Shown here: piece after piece, positions 12,112-22,683 of the stretch
Layout of the letters: each line of letters opens with the position of its first letter
Numbering within the stretch: position 1 is the first letter of the stretch
Origin: Centrapalus pauciflorus
Taxonomy: Eukaryota; Streptophyta; Magnoliopsida; Asterales; Asteraceae
Length of the DNA stretch: 64,000 nucleotides
Assembly (NCBI GenBank): GCA_020465985.1
Contig: JAANYP010000758.1
Span: 166,310 to 230,309 of the forward strand
Direction: 5' to 3'
Program-made: the position numbers and the translations under genes
Notes under the pieces: generated by a model
The model's input: only the letters and a program-made list of their open reading frames with translations
Told to the model about the DNA's origin: nothing
Database searches by the model: none

Positions 12112-12257
12112 ATATAATTGATGCATTTGTGTAAGTTTTGTTCATCAAAAGAAGCATCAAACACTTTTTATTTGGATTGTTTTGCTGCTGGAAATGAAAG
12201 AAAAACAGAAGGAATGCGTGCAGTGTTATGTGTGTTTGCATGAGAACGAAAGAACCG

Positions 12258-12543
12258 AGATTCACATCTTGTGTGAATCTCAAATGTATTGAACAATCAA
12301 CAACAGCACATTTCAAGCTAAAAATAAACTATGTTAAGTCAAATATCTTATGTGTTAAATGATGCAAAAGTTCTGAGATTCATTTATGGTTGAATCTCTG
12401 ATGTAGGCATGTATGTGTGTGCAACGTATGGTCATGGACAGCAACTATATAGCAGCCCACTTCACATATAAACTAAGTAAAAATGGAATCTTCATGTGTG
12501 TTAGGCATACAAGAGTTCTGAGATTCATACATAATTGAATCTC
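12258..12543 (+). repeat. Three repeated GAGATTCA hairpins in the B 5' LTR
   Basis: Inverted repeats at 12258-12282 (10-pair stem GAGATTCACA / TGTGAATCTC, five-base loop), 12375-12398 and 12520-12543 (eight-pair stems GAGATTCA / TGAATCTC, eight-base loops). Each is followed by GATGTAT/GATGTGT-like sequence. The 3' LTR has the same three at 37340, 37458 and 37604, and E keeps a weaker one at 16978. Confidence 0.75.
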
Positions 12544-12892
12544 GGATGTGTATGTGTGTGTGGGACAACAACCGTTCACAGCAACCAAACCTCTTTCCTT
12601 TTCATAAATTAAGTATGTGTGTGTGCAGAGTGTGTAACAGAAAGCAACAGCCCAGTCCTTTTAACATAAATCTCGGATGTATGCATGTATATATATCAAC
12701 CTTACTGCAACCTATTCCTTTTTCCTGCAATTAAACCAGGTGTGAGTCATATAGTTGTCCTTTTCTTTCAAATAAAAGGTAAGTGTGCGGCCTTAATATA
12801 TATAAACACATCACAGCAGTAGCCCTTTTTATTTATGTAAAAATATGAGCAAATCTCTGATGTATGAAGCCCTCATACTTATATTCATAAAA

Positions 12893-13669
12893 TGGTTGGA
12901 ATTAGTGTCCAAGTCACAACTAATTTGTAAATATATTGTTATCAGGCTGAATCCTTTTTGGGTGCATGTAATGAATAGTAAAGAGAAGGTAATTAACTTA
13001 AAGATATAGTGTTAATTAATTTGTTAATTTATTATGTTTAATACAATAATTGGAAACTCAATAATTGATTATATTTTATTAATGGGCTAAAATTTGTTAA
13101 TTTATTAATAATTAATAAATTAATCGGAAGCTAATAGAATTAATTGAGGAAGTACAGGGGCCAAACTGCAATTAGTTGTTAGTCAACAGGGCACCCATTA
13201 AGCCTAGTTAAGGGGGCCGGCCCTTGAACCCATCCCATATGGGTTTGGGGATGCATTTCTAGGGTTTCTCAAACCCTATAAATAGGGAGCCCATGCCTGC
13301 TTCATTCCTCGCTCATTCAATTCTAAGTTATCTGACGATCACAAGGGATGCCAGTTTTTGGACTCTGAGATCTGAGCTTAGAAAAGTTTTAGTTATTTTC
13401 TCTATTGTTCATTGGGTGTGAACAACTAGAGGCGTTCTTGCTTTAGACACTTGGCATCCGGTTCAGAGGCTGTTCGTGGAAGTGTTCTACGTGGATAAAA
13501 TTGCGAATTTTCTCAAGGTTAGTTTTTATTGTTCATATCTTTATTTTTATAATTTGTTGCTTAGCTTGTTTGGTTAGATCCTTTAAGGTTTTACATTCTT
13601 GCATAGTTAGGTTATTTAATTTTCCGCAAAATTTTAAATTAACCTAGCAAGGGTATAGAAAACCCAACA
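12893..13669 (+). repeat. Element D 5' LTR (777 bp)
   Basis: Starts TGGTTGGAATTAG (one extra base compared with TGTTGGAATTAG at 20932) and ends AAAACCCAACA just before the primer site. A TATA-like CCCTATAAATAGGGAG lies at about 13274, a likely LTR promoter, followed some 30 bases on by a candidate transcription start. Confidence 0.85.
13270..13290 (+). promoter_or_regulatory. TATA box of the D LTR
   Basis: CCCTATAAATAGGG in the 5' LTR; the 3' LTR copy at about 21310 reads CCCTATAAATACGG. It is a textbook plant TATA context at a plausible U3/R border. Confidence 0.65.
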
Positions 13670-13670
13670 G

Positions 13671-13686
13671 TGGTATTAGAGTCAGG
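13671..13686 (+). promoter_or_regulatory. Element D primer-binding site
   Basis: TGGTATTAGAGTCAGG, one base inside the LTR end, a two-transition variant of the initiator-Met complement TGGTATCAGAGCCAGG. Confidence 0.8.
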
Positions 13687-14530
13687 TTAACCTAACGAGC
13701 TTTGCACTAATTTTGAGAGATGAATTTCAAAAATTAGTTTAATAATTTCGAAAATTTGTATTTAATTATTTTTGGATTTTTTTAATTTAATTTTAAATTG
13801 AGTTTAGTTTTTCAAATTAAATTGTTTAAATTTAAAAATTAATATTTAAAAGTTTAAATAATATCCGAAAATGATTTTAATACATTTATTCGAAATTTTT
13901 ATAAATTTTCGGAATTTTGGATAATTAGTTTAATTTTAAAATAGTTTTTAATATTAAATTAATTATTTAAATTTTTGAAAAAGAATCGTTTTTCAAATAA
14001 GTTTCAAAGATTTTGGAATTCTTAAAAGTTTTTTAAAAGGATAATTCTGAATTATTAAATAAATTATTATTTTAAATTTTAGGATTTTGTTATATTAATT
14101 AAGGATTTGATTTTTAGGATTTTAGATAAACATGCCTTAGAGATAAGCCTGATTTTCTAGGTTTATCCTAAATCCTATTTATCTTGAAGTTGCCTTAATT
14201 TAAATTAAGTGTTTATCCTAAAGGTTTTAGAAAATTATAATTTATTAGGATAAACTTGTATTATCCTAGGTTTAAATTTTGAGGATTTATATGGTTATAT
14301 ATACAGGTTTCGGATTTAATATATATAGTTAATAATTAAAAGTTTCTTATTTAATCTATTTATTAAAACCGAAAAATATATATATAAATATAAATATTAA
14401 TTTAAACCCTAATATTTTAAATTGTTTAAAATATACCCTGTATTTTAAAATGTTTAAAATAGACCCCTTAATTTTAAAAGTTTAAAATTAAACCCCTAAG
14501 ACTTAAAAGACATTTATATATGTATTATTG

Positions 14531-14587
<57 letters not shown>

Positions 14588-15259
14588 TTTAAATCTAATT
14601 ACATCGTCAGTCAATTGATAAATCGGCTCACCCATAGTGAACAAACTATAAACGAGGTATAAGGCGGGTCGCTCTGCTTCCCTAAAGGAGTAGGTTTTAA
14701 CAGCTTCGTTGTGCGTTCAATGGAGCTACCGAGGACTTTTGATAGGATGATGTTCAGATTAAAAGTATAATCTAAAGTACTAAAAGAAAATCTCGTTTTA
14801 GATATATCAAAAGTGAATTAGTATGCTAACTCATGAAATCCATATCTCTTATATGTACTGTTAGTGGAGCGTGTGTGGTTTACCGGCACACTAATGTGAG
14901 GACATATTAGGAGGTGATGTAGGACTCCCGATTCTCGGACTGATCCGTGCCGGGTCTTACACAGTTTTGCATGGTTAGATTCACCATCTTGTCCGTGATC
15001 CTCGACAACCCAGTCACGGATAGTAGATGAGCATAACCGAGATTAACATGACATTGATAAGATTCAATGAATCTCAAAAGATCTAGGAATTTCATAGAGA
15101 TTGAAATCGACAAGAGTTTTGTCCACCTTAAATAAATTCACGGTGTGATTACGATGACCCTTTTCATAACACGAATCGAAAATATGGATCCTAGCCTTAA
15201 TTCAAATTGGGTAAATTGTTTAAGGAATACTTCATACTAACTAAAACTTTATCTCACAG
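13687..15259 (+). other. Element D leader, non-coding
   Basis: About 1.6 kb of very AT-rich leader without a coding frame. It includes a (TA)n tract at 14535-14585 and, after 14600, a more balanced, structured-looking segment ending just before the gag ATG. Confidence 0.6.
14535..14585. repeat. (TA)n microsatellite in the D leader
   Basis: About 25 TA dinucleotides. Confidence 0.95.
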
Positions 15260-16052
15260 ATGTCTACTTCTAATGGTACACCCAATCCTGCTCCCAACCA
15301 CGCATCCAACTTCTCACTCCTTTCTGTTCTGGGTAGGGAAAACTTATCCGGTCCGAACTATGTGGACTGGATGAGAAACGTCAAGTTTACGCTGAGGTAT
15401 AAGAACAAAGAGTATGTTCTCGATGAACAGATTCCCACACTGAATGAGAATCCCACCCAGGAGGAAATTGACGCACACCAGAAGCATTACAATGATGCGA
15501 ACAAAGTGTCATGCATCATGGCGTCATCCATGGTTCCTGAGCTTGCTAAAGCCTTTGAGAATACATGAGCCTTTGAGATGAATAAGCAGCTTAAGGAGAT
15601 GTTCGAGGCTAAGGCGAGCAAAGTGCGCCTTTATGTGGTAAGATCCCTCATGGCCTGCAAGCCGAAACCTGGAGCTTCAATCTGTACTTTCATCCTTGAG
15701 ATGAAGGGGTACTTCGATAGGCTGGAGGCACTCAATATGGTGTTCAACTCTGAATTTTCCACCAGTATCATTCTTTCTGGATTGCCCACTATCTATAATC
15801 AGTTCGTACTCTCCTATCAAATGAATATGAATTAGAAGGAGACGTCCATTATGGAATTGCATAATCTGCTCCGAACCGCTGAACAAGGCATCAAGAGAGA
15901 TGAGACCCCTGTGACCTCTATGCTGACTGTCGGTAAGGCTTCAAAGAAACGGAAGTCGTCCCGGAAGGCCCCAAAAGGAAAGTCCAAGAAAGGGTCTCAA
16001 TGGAAAACAGAGTCTGAAATTGTTCCTGTAAAAGACCCGAAGGAAGCAGTAC
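15260..16052 (+). pseudogene. Element D gag, N-terminal part
   Basis: The ATG at 15260 opens a Gag with the copia signature LSGPNYVDWMRNVKFTL, a membrane-free helical protein that would form the particle coat. The frame runs 102 residues to an in-frame TGA, resumes at once (AFEMNKQLKEMFE), and meets another stop near 15835. The third segment (15851-16050) is Lys-rich (RKSSRKAPKGKSKKG), the region before the zinc knuckle. It is cut at 16052 by solo LTR E, with AGTAC as target duplication. Stops and the insertion make it non-functional. Confidence 0.85.
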
Positions 16053-17193
16053 TGTAACAACCTAGCTTTTAACCTGACTTATAATTTCCGTATTTGACTT
16101 AATAATGTAATTTAATTATATTATTTGTGTTGTAATTTAATTAAGTAATGAATTTATTTAATTAAGCTAAATATATGTTATGAATTATTATTAAGGATAA
16201 TGTGCAAATTTTTAAAAGAAAAAGATAAATACAAAGTTTTTGGTCAAAATTGAAAGAAATGAAACTTTATTTAGTTAAATACCCAAAGTTCTTTCTTCGT
16301 CTGCTCATTTTCAACAACACAGAGAAAAGAAACCTTCTCTCTAACCTCTCTAAGCTTAAGGTTCCAATCTTAATCCATCACAAATTGCAACCAAGATTGA
16401 AGAAATCAAGTGAAAATCATCAAAGCAAGCATCAACCAACAATAGTATAGAAAGATTCAAGGTAATTTTCTCATTAAAATTGTTCTTTTGTGTGTTTTGA
16501 AACCACGGTTCCTGGATTTTTGTAGGGTTTGAGTGTCTTCAAAATCATCAAATTGAACATCAAATAGTGTTTAAAATCAGAAATTAAATCCATGCATGTG
16601 TTTATTATATGAATAATTGGAGATGTTAGCATTTTGAGGGTTTAAAAAGCCATGTTTTGCCTGCATCTGTGAGATCGAAAGAGCCGGCCAAGAAGGCTTT
16701 TGGCCTTCGGGCAAGGCTTTAGATGCATATGTGTGTGTTCTGCTATTAAATAGAAGCTTCAATCAACCCTTTAACTTATTTTGCTGCTGAGATTAAGAAA
16801 GAAACATAAATAAAAGTGCAGTGTATGAATGTGTGTGTGTGTGTGTGCCGTCGTAGATGACAAAAAAAAAACAGAAAGAAAATCATAATGCATGTTGCGT
16901 GTGTGTGTTTGTGTGTTGCATAAAGTCTGAACAGAACCCGAAATAGTGTGCGTGTGTATGTTCTGCAGGGGAGAACCGAGATTCACAACTTTGTGAACTT
17001 CGGATATAGTCGGATGTGGGGAACCAAAAACAGAAACATGACAACAACTTTCTTGCCTTCTCATTTTTGATTCACAAATAAAGTATGCTTGTGTGATTGT
17101 GTGCAGAACCTGTAACAATACTATATTTATATAGATATACCTAATATGAGCATCCATGTGTGTGTGAGTGATGCAGAAACATTATGGACAACA

Positions 17194-17196
<3 letters not shown>

Positions 17197-17279
<83 letters not shown>
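17197..17279. repeat. (AT)n microsatellite in solo LTR E
   Basis: About 41 AT dinucleotides. Tyr-Ile frames on both strands here are artefacts. Confidence 0.95.
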
Positions 17280-17281
<2 letters not shown>

Positions 17282-18022
17282 TGCAGTAGCAGAGTGAACG
17301 TGTGTGTGTGTTCTGTGATCTGTGCACTGCAACAACAAAAACAAGAATAAACATATATGCATATTATAAGTGTATGTAAATCTGTGTTGTGTGTGATCCT
17401 AGAATAAAATTAGTAGCAGGAACCTATTATATATATGCGCATAAATCGGCAACTTGCATCAAATGAAAGAATAATACATACGTGTGTGTGCATTCAAGTG
17501 AATGTAGTAAGATGCAGTGATATTCAAAAGCATGTTTTAAGACATAAATCATAAATAAAGAAGCATAAATGTGATGTTCATTATCATATTTCATACATTA
17601 TGATGCCATGTCATTTAAAGCATATTGTAAGACATAAAAGGAAATTAAAATAAACAGGGCATGTTTATGCATAATATGTCATGATATGCATCCATATGAG
17701 CTTCAAATTGCAAACAAAGTCAATGAACGACCTAATAGGTCACACATGTCCATGAAATGTACATAAAAGCTCATAAATTCAGTAAACTCATGTCGAATCT
17801 AAGCTTTAATGTCTAATTGTGATTCAACAAAGTCTGAATTCACATGATAAGTCAATATTGTAATAAGTTTATACATAAGCTTCAGAAAGTTCAAGAATTT
17901 AACAGAATTACACAATTATGTTGTGTAAGGCCATAAAAGCTTATGAAAATTGATTTGTCTTACAATTAACAGTTCAGCTAAATCTGAACTATGTTATAAA
18001 GTTAAAGTCTGTAAAGCCAAGC

Positions 18023-18232
18023 AGAAAAGTCAAGTTAAAGCAATTAAAGTCAAGCTCAGTCAATAAAGTCAAGCCAAGTCAATAAAGCCAAGCCAAAGTC
18101 AGAGAAGCAAGTCAGAGCCAAAGTCAGTAAAGTCAAGGCCGGTAAAACCGAGCTAAAGTCTGTAAAGTCAAATGATAAATCCTGAGATAACTTAGGTGGT
18201 GGATTTAATCCGCTTGCGAAAGTCAAAGTCAA
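18023..18232 (+). promoter_or_regulatory. W-box-like cluster in solo LTR E
   Basis: AGTCAA (TTGACT on the other strand, the core of the WRKY binding site) occurs nine times in about 210 bases, within 'AAAGTCAAG' units, and three more times at 18743-18775. The B 3' LTR keeps about three copies in the matching region (38540-38660), so E has expanded it. WRKY control is inferred from motif density. Confidence 0.45.
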
Positions 18233-19223
18233 CAGTCATGCCTTAAAACAGCATCTGTGAGTTATAGATATAACTGTATACATGTTTGTCTTCCTGTGAA
18301 ACATATTGTTGTTCTAGCTTTATTTGAAAGTATTATATGCTCAGCTAGAATGTGACCTGTGCTCACCTTGGTACGGTGATGCCCTGTGGATCATGATAGC
18401 TTTTAATATATCATCCTGCACACATGTCTTTACAGTCTGAATTAGTCTTGGATATATATTGTTGTTGCTATCTTGATTCATTACTTGCATGCTTTTAGTC
18501 AATTGCCTTATTATCGGTGCTTTTCATATGCTTCCGCACAATTAAAGTCTGAGTAAGTCTATGCCAGTCTATGATTAAGTCTACTCTGTTGTCCGCCCAC
18601 GTTGTCTTACTGGTAGCTAGCCCAGTATGTGCCTAATCCCCATAATTAAAAGCGTGTGCGTAGGATTAGACATCATCCGATCTTAAGTCCTATGTCTCAC
18701 AATGTCCGGCTGATAGCAGCAGCCTTGATAAAATCGCGCTTAAAGTCAAAGTCAGAGCTTAAAGTCAAAAGTCAAGTCTCCGCTTAAAATTGTCATGGCA
18801 TGTTAACTGTTAAATCTATAATCTCACTAAGCCAAACGCTTACAGTTGTTGTTGAATCTTTTTACAGGAAAGTTCAAAGGAAAAGTCCAGCTGAACCAAG
18901 TCCTTAGGATCTGCGCGCCTGAATTTGAAGTCATTAGATCACTACATGTCTGCAAATTAGTATCGAATATGGATGATTATGGTGGTGGTTTGGGTAGAAG
19001 TAGTGACATGCATTGTGGTTTTGTACTAAATTAGTATCCTTATGCCCTTAATAGTTTACTTTTAAACTTTAACAGTTTTGTTTCAAACTTATTGTAAAAT
19101 AATCCTAATTTTCGTAATGACTTAATTCCGCACTTTATTAATTCTATCTTAGTTTTGATTGATGTTGTATTGCTCCTTGGGACCTAGTCATTCAGGATTG
19201 CCCCGTAAGGGGTGGTCTTCACA

Positions 19224-19672
19224 AGTATGCTTTTACTGCGATGCCAAGGGGCACTGGAAGCGAAGTTGCCCAGCATATCTGAAGGACCTTAAGGACGGTA
19301 AGGTCAAAAAGGCTAGCACTTTAGGTATGTTCATGATCGAACTCCATAGCACTTCTATCTCTAATTCATGGGTTCTTGATACAGGATGTGGTACTCACAT
19401 TTGCTTTGTATTGCAGGAACTAAGGGAAAGTAGAAGTCTGAAGCATGGGGAGCTGAACCTAATCATGGGAAATCGAAAGATCACGCATGTGAAGAAAGTC
19501 GCAAGGTTCCAGCTCGTGCTTAGATCAGGAGTAGAGATTGGTTCAAATAAATGTTGTTATTCACCCGATATGAATCGGAACATCATTTCTCTATTTGCCT
19601 TGTATAAGGATGGATACACTTTTAGCTTTGATAATAATAATGAAAGTATTTTGGTTTATTTGAACGGGGGAG
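19224..19672 (+). pseudogene. Element D zinc knuckle and protease
   Basis: The frame continues gag after solo LTR E. It contains the CCHC zinc knuckle CFYCDAKGHWKRSC, then the aspartic protease motif SWVLDTGCGTHIC (active-site Asp-Thr-Gly) and a following beta-rich segment through ILVYLNGG. This is the Gag-end and protease of a copia polyprotein, which would process Gag-Pol inside the particle. At about 19665 the frame jumps straight to RNase H, so integrase and reverse transcriptase have been deleted. Confidence 0.85.
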
Positions 19673-20075
19673 CCGTGACGTGGAAGAGTTCGAAGCAGAA
19701 AACCATGGTAGACTCTACTTGCGAGTCAGAGTATATTGCGGCATCAGAAGCCTCAAAGGAAGCCATCTGGTTTGAGGAATTTTAATGGAGATCTTGGAGT
19801 TGTCCTAATGGTTCAAGAACCCATCGAAATATTCTGCGACAATGAAAGTGTTGTTTCGTTGACTAAAGAACCCAAGGATCATGGAAATCCAAGCACATTG
19901 ATCGGAAGTACCATTTTGTCCGTAGTAAGGTTGAAGAAGGACAAGTGATTGTGAAGAGAGTGCGATCAGAGGAGAATCCAGCTGATCCGTTCACAAAGCC
20001 ACTTTCTCAACCGAAACACTGTAGTCATGCTGTTAGCATAGGATTACGAGATAATGTAAAGTTTAGTGGTTAATT
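19667..20075 (+). pseudogene. Element D RNase H, C-terminal part
   Basis: Begins VTWKSSKQKTMVDSTCESEY, the conserved end of copia RNase H, then AASEASKEAIWF. A frameshift at about 19785 moves the rest (EPIEIFCDNESVVSLTKEP, then the ENPADPFTKPL motif near 19977) to other frames. The DNES motif with its catalytic Asp is retained. It is fused in frame to the protease part. Confidence 0.8.
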
Positions 20076-20931
20076 TGAATTTGAAACATTGTAACAATGA
20101 TTTGAAATTGTAATAGATTTGGTGATTAAATAATGGAGATTTATTTATTTGCAAAGTGCTACCATCTTCTATTAGTTTATCCTTGTGTTTCCTTTTGCAT
20201 GTTTAGAACCAACTTCCAGAGTAATTAAATTTTTTTCAAATTCCTCAGTCGTTCGTACTACCGGGAGTTAGTATTGAATTAAGACTGTCATGGAATGTTA
20301 GTAGATTGTCAAGAGTTTGACATAGCATAGAGATTGTTGCAACATTCATGGGTACTTAATGGGGATTTAAGTATAGGGCACTCGCACTTGGAAAGATACT
20401 TCTTGGATTAAATCATAAGTATTTCCAAGATGATAATATCCTCTATTCTTCAAACGGAGATACATTGAAGTTGCGGTTTTCTAGTCTATCGTACCTTAGT
20501 GCATTCAAACACTGTGCATAACTGTCAGTTATAACGGGTGTCTCTAGTTATGATATTATTAGTTAGCTGGCGCTGTGTATGCAAAGTTTATTCGTTCCTT
20601 TTGCCTTAGTAGAAAAGCGATATCTATGAACCCTCTGATGATTAAACGTTGACTCTAGAGTGTCGGTCCCGACCGAAACGAAATTGATGTGTTCAATTAG
20701 CCAGTCTCATATAGTCAAATTAATCGGAGATCAGAAACAAAATTTTGAAACTAAAGATTGATTATAATCCATGTCTTAGTTACATACCATATCTGAGAAC
20801 GAAGGAATAGTTGATCCTTATCTAAAGGATTGGCTCTGATGTGACTCAGAGTTCGTCAGCTGTAATGCGTGGCTAAGAAGGCTGGTAATTGTGTTTAGAC
20901 AAATATTTTCCAACTTGTCCAAGTGGGAGAC
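20076..20931 (+). other. Element D 3' untranslated region with polypurine tract
   Basis: No frame. The polypurine tract AAGTGGGAGA (20921-20930) lies just before the 3' LTR that begins at 20932. Confidence 0.7.
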
Positions 20932-21480
20932 TGTTGGAATTAGTGTCCAAGTCACAACTAATTTGAAAATATATTGTTATCAGGCTGGATCCTTTTTGGG
21001 TGCATGCAATGAATAGTAAAGAGAAGGTAATTAACTTAAAGATATAATGTTAATTAGTTTGTTAATTTATTATGTTTAATAAATTAATTGGAAACAAAAT
21101 AATTGATTATATTTGATTAATGAGTTAGTTTGTTAATTTATTAATAATTAATAAATTAACCGGAAGCTAATAGAATTAATTAAGGAAGTACAGGGGCCAA
21201 ACTGTAATTAGTTGATAGTCAACAGGGCACCCCTTAACCCTAGTTAAGGGGGCCGGCCCTTGAACCCATCCCACATGGGTTTGGGGGTGAATTTCTAGGG
21301 TTTCTCAAACCCTATAAATACGGAGCCCTTGCCTGCTTCATTCCTTGCTCATTCAATTCAAAGTTATCTGACGATCACAAGGGATACCAGTTTTTGGACT
21401 CTGAGATCTGAGCTTAGAAAAGTTATTGTTATTTTCTCTTTTTTTTATTGGGTGTGAACAACTAGAGGCGTTCTTGCTTG
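20932..21480 (+). repeat. Element D 3' LTR, truncated
   Basis: Starts TGTTGGAATTAGTG and matches the 5' LTR up to GGCGTTCTTGCTT, where the 5' copy continues for about 230 more bases. It is joined there directly to B LTR sequence (GATAAAGTCAACAACTCAG), with GCTTG shared at the joint. Confidence 0.8.
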
Positions 21481-22489
21481 ATAAAGTCAACAACTCAGCT
21501 TAATCCAGTAAACTGTGACTTATAGATATTTCAGCTTTACATGCATGATTCTGGTTGAGATATAATGTTGATAGTTTATTTGGCATTCATAAATTCTCAG
21601 CTGGATTGTGACCTGTGCTCACCATGGTTCGGTGATGCACTGTGGATCATGACAGCTATTTGATATATCATCATGCACACATTGTATTTACAGTTTAATT
21701 GAGTTATTGTTATAAATTGATAGTGCTATCATGACTTTTCTTTTTTACGCTTATCATCATTGCTTGCATCTTTGATGTACTATTTTCAGCTCAACATATT
21801 TAGCATTGTTGGTCTATTATTCTAGACCTTGCTTATGTCACCAGTTCTATTGAACTTGGTAGTTGAATACTTCGACACTCCCCCCCCCCCCCACACACAC
21901 ACACACGTAGATTACTGGTAGCTAGCTCTGTATTGAGTGGATAACTTCCACTAAAAGCGTGAGCGTGGCCTGGACATCATCCTGATCTTATATTACTATG
22001 TCTCATCCTTGCGTGGCTGTCGGCGGCAGTCAAGTTATATCACGCTTGTTACCCACATTCCGCCTTGTTATGTTGCATGTATTCTGATAAATCTATAATC
22101 TCACTAAGACATTGTTTATAGTTGTTGTTGGATCTCTTTACAGGAAAAGATAAGGAAAATCACCTGTTGGACCTAGTTCTTAGGTCTGTCATGATCTAGT
22201 TGAAGCTATAAACCCTACTCAATGACCGATTGGTACAAGTTTGGAGATGTTATGTGTGGTGGTTGGGTAGATTTACTTTGATGTATGGAAGTTATGTAAT
22301 AGACTAGTCTTGTATCTTTATTAGTTTAATTTGAACTCTGTATGCCTGTACCAAAAATGTGGATTAAACTTAATCCTAATAGTTATACTGTAATTTGAAT
22401 TCTGCACTTAATTACTCTATCTTAGTTATGGTGTTGCAAATTTGGGACTTAGACGCTTAAGACTGCCCCGGGTGGTCTTCATAGGATGG
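21481..22489 (+). repeat. Element B 5' LTR, last part
   Basis: Collinear with 38645-39576 and 41778-41832 of the 3' LTR. It ends GGGTGGTCTTCATA (CA changed to TA). About 650 bases present in the 3' LTR (37981-38640) are missing at the D junction. It contains a C run and CA repeat at 21880-21906. Confidence 0.75.
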
Positions 22490-22492
22490 TAT

Positions 22493-22505
22493 CAGAGCCC
22501 ATAGT
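22493..22505 (+). promoter_or_regulatory. Element B primer-binding site
   Basis: TGGTATCAGAGCC, three bases inside the 5' LTR end; initiator-Met tRNA type. Confidence 0.9.
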
Positions 22506-22683
22506 TTGAGTGAATCAAGTATTATGTGGGTAATACTTGATCTCAAACTGAATCAGTACATAAGTATCAATTAATTAGGTGGTTTGAACAGAGATAGGAT
22601 GTACAGACTATTAGGATGGGAATAAGGGTACATAGCTATAAGTCTATAAACTGGAAGTTACATGATTTTTATTTTTAGTAAAG

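Larger units (their letters stand above)
11415..12892 (+). repeat. Element B 5' LTR, first part
   Basis: Collinear with 36498-37980 of the 3' LTR. It contains a conserved GGCC-rich hairpin (12085-12111) and three GAGATTCA hairpins (12258, 12375, 12520), listed separately. It is interrupted at 12893 by copia element D. Purine/pyrimidine 'tgtgtgtgcag' phrases recur after each hairpin. Confidence 0.8.
16053..19223 (+). repeat. Solo LTR E of the B family (3.2 kb)
   Basis: Starts TGTAACAACCTAGC and ends GGGGTGGTCTTCACA, like the LTRs of B. The flanks AGTAC (16048-16052) and AGTAT (19224-19228) are a 5-bp target duplication with one change. There is no internal sequence, so it is a solo LTR left by LTR-LTR recombination. 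It shares with B the GGCC hairpin, a GAGATTCA hairpin and the 'gacctgtgctcacc' segment near 18355. It carries a (TA)n tract and a W-box cluster. Confidence 0.85.
12893..21480 (+). mobile_element. Element D: internally deleted copia element
   Basis: The LTR begins T-G-TTGGAATTAGTGTCC and the 5' copy ends AACCCAACA (12893-13669). A primer site follows at 13671. Gag, zinc knuckle, protease and part of RNase H are present, but integrase and reverse transcriptase are missing. The 3' LTR (20932-21480) is truncated, with its 3' end fused to B LTR sequence, so no target duplication survives on the right. The gag is interrupted by solo LTR E. Sequence style fits the Tork/Tnt1-like copia group. Confidence 0.8.

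Noticed and set aside
21880..21906. C run followed by CA repeat considered as a special signal
   Set aside because: Simple-sequence slippage in the B 5' LTR; the 3' LTR has a short CCCCCC at the same place (about 39050).
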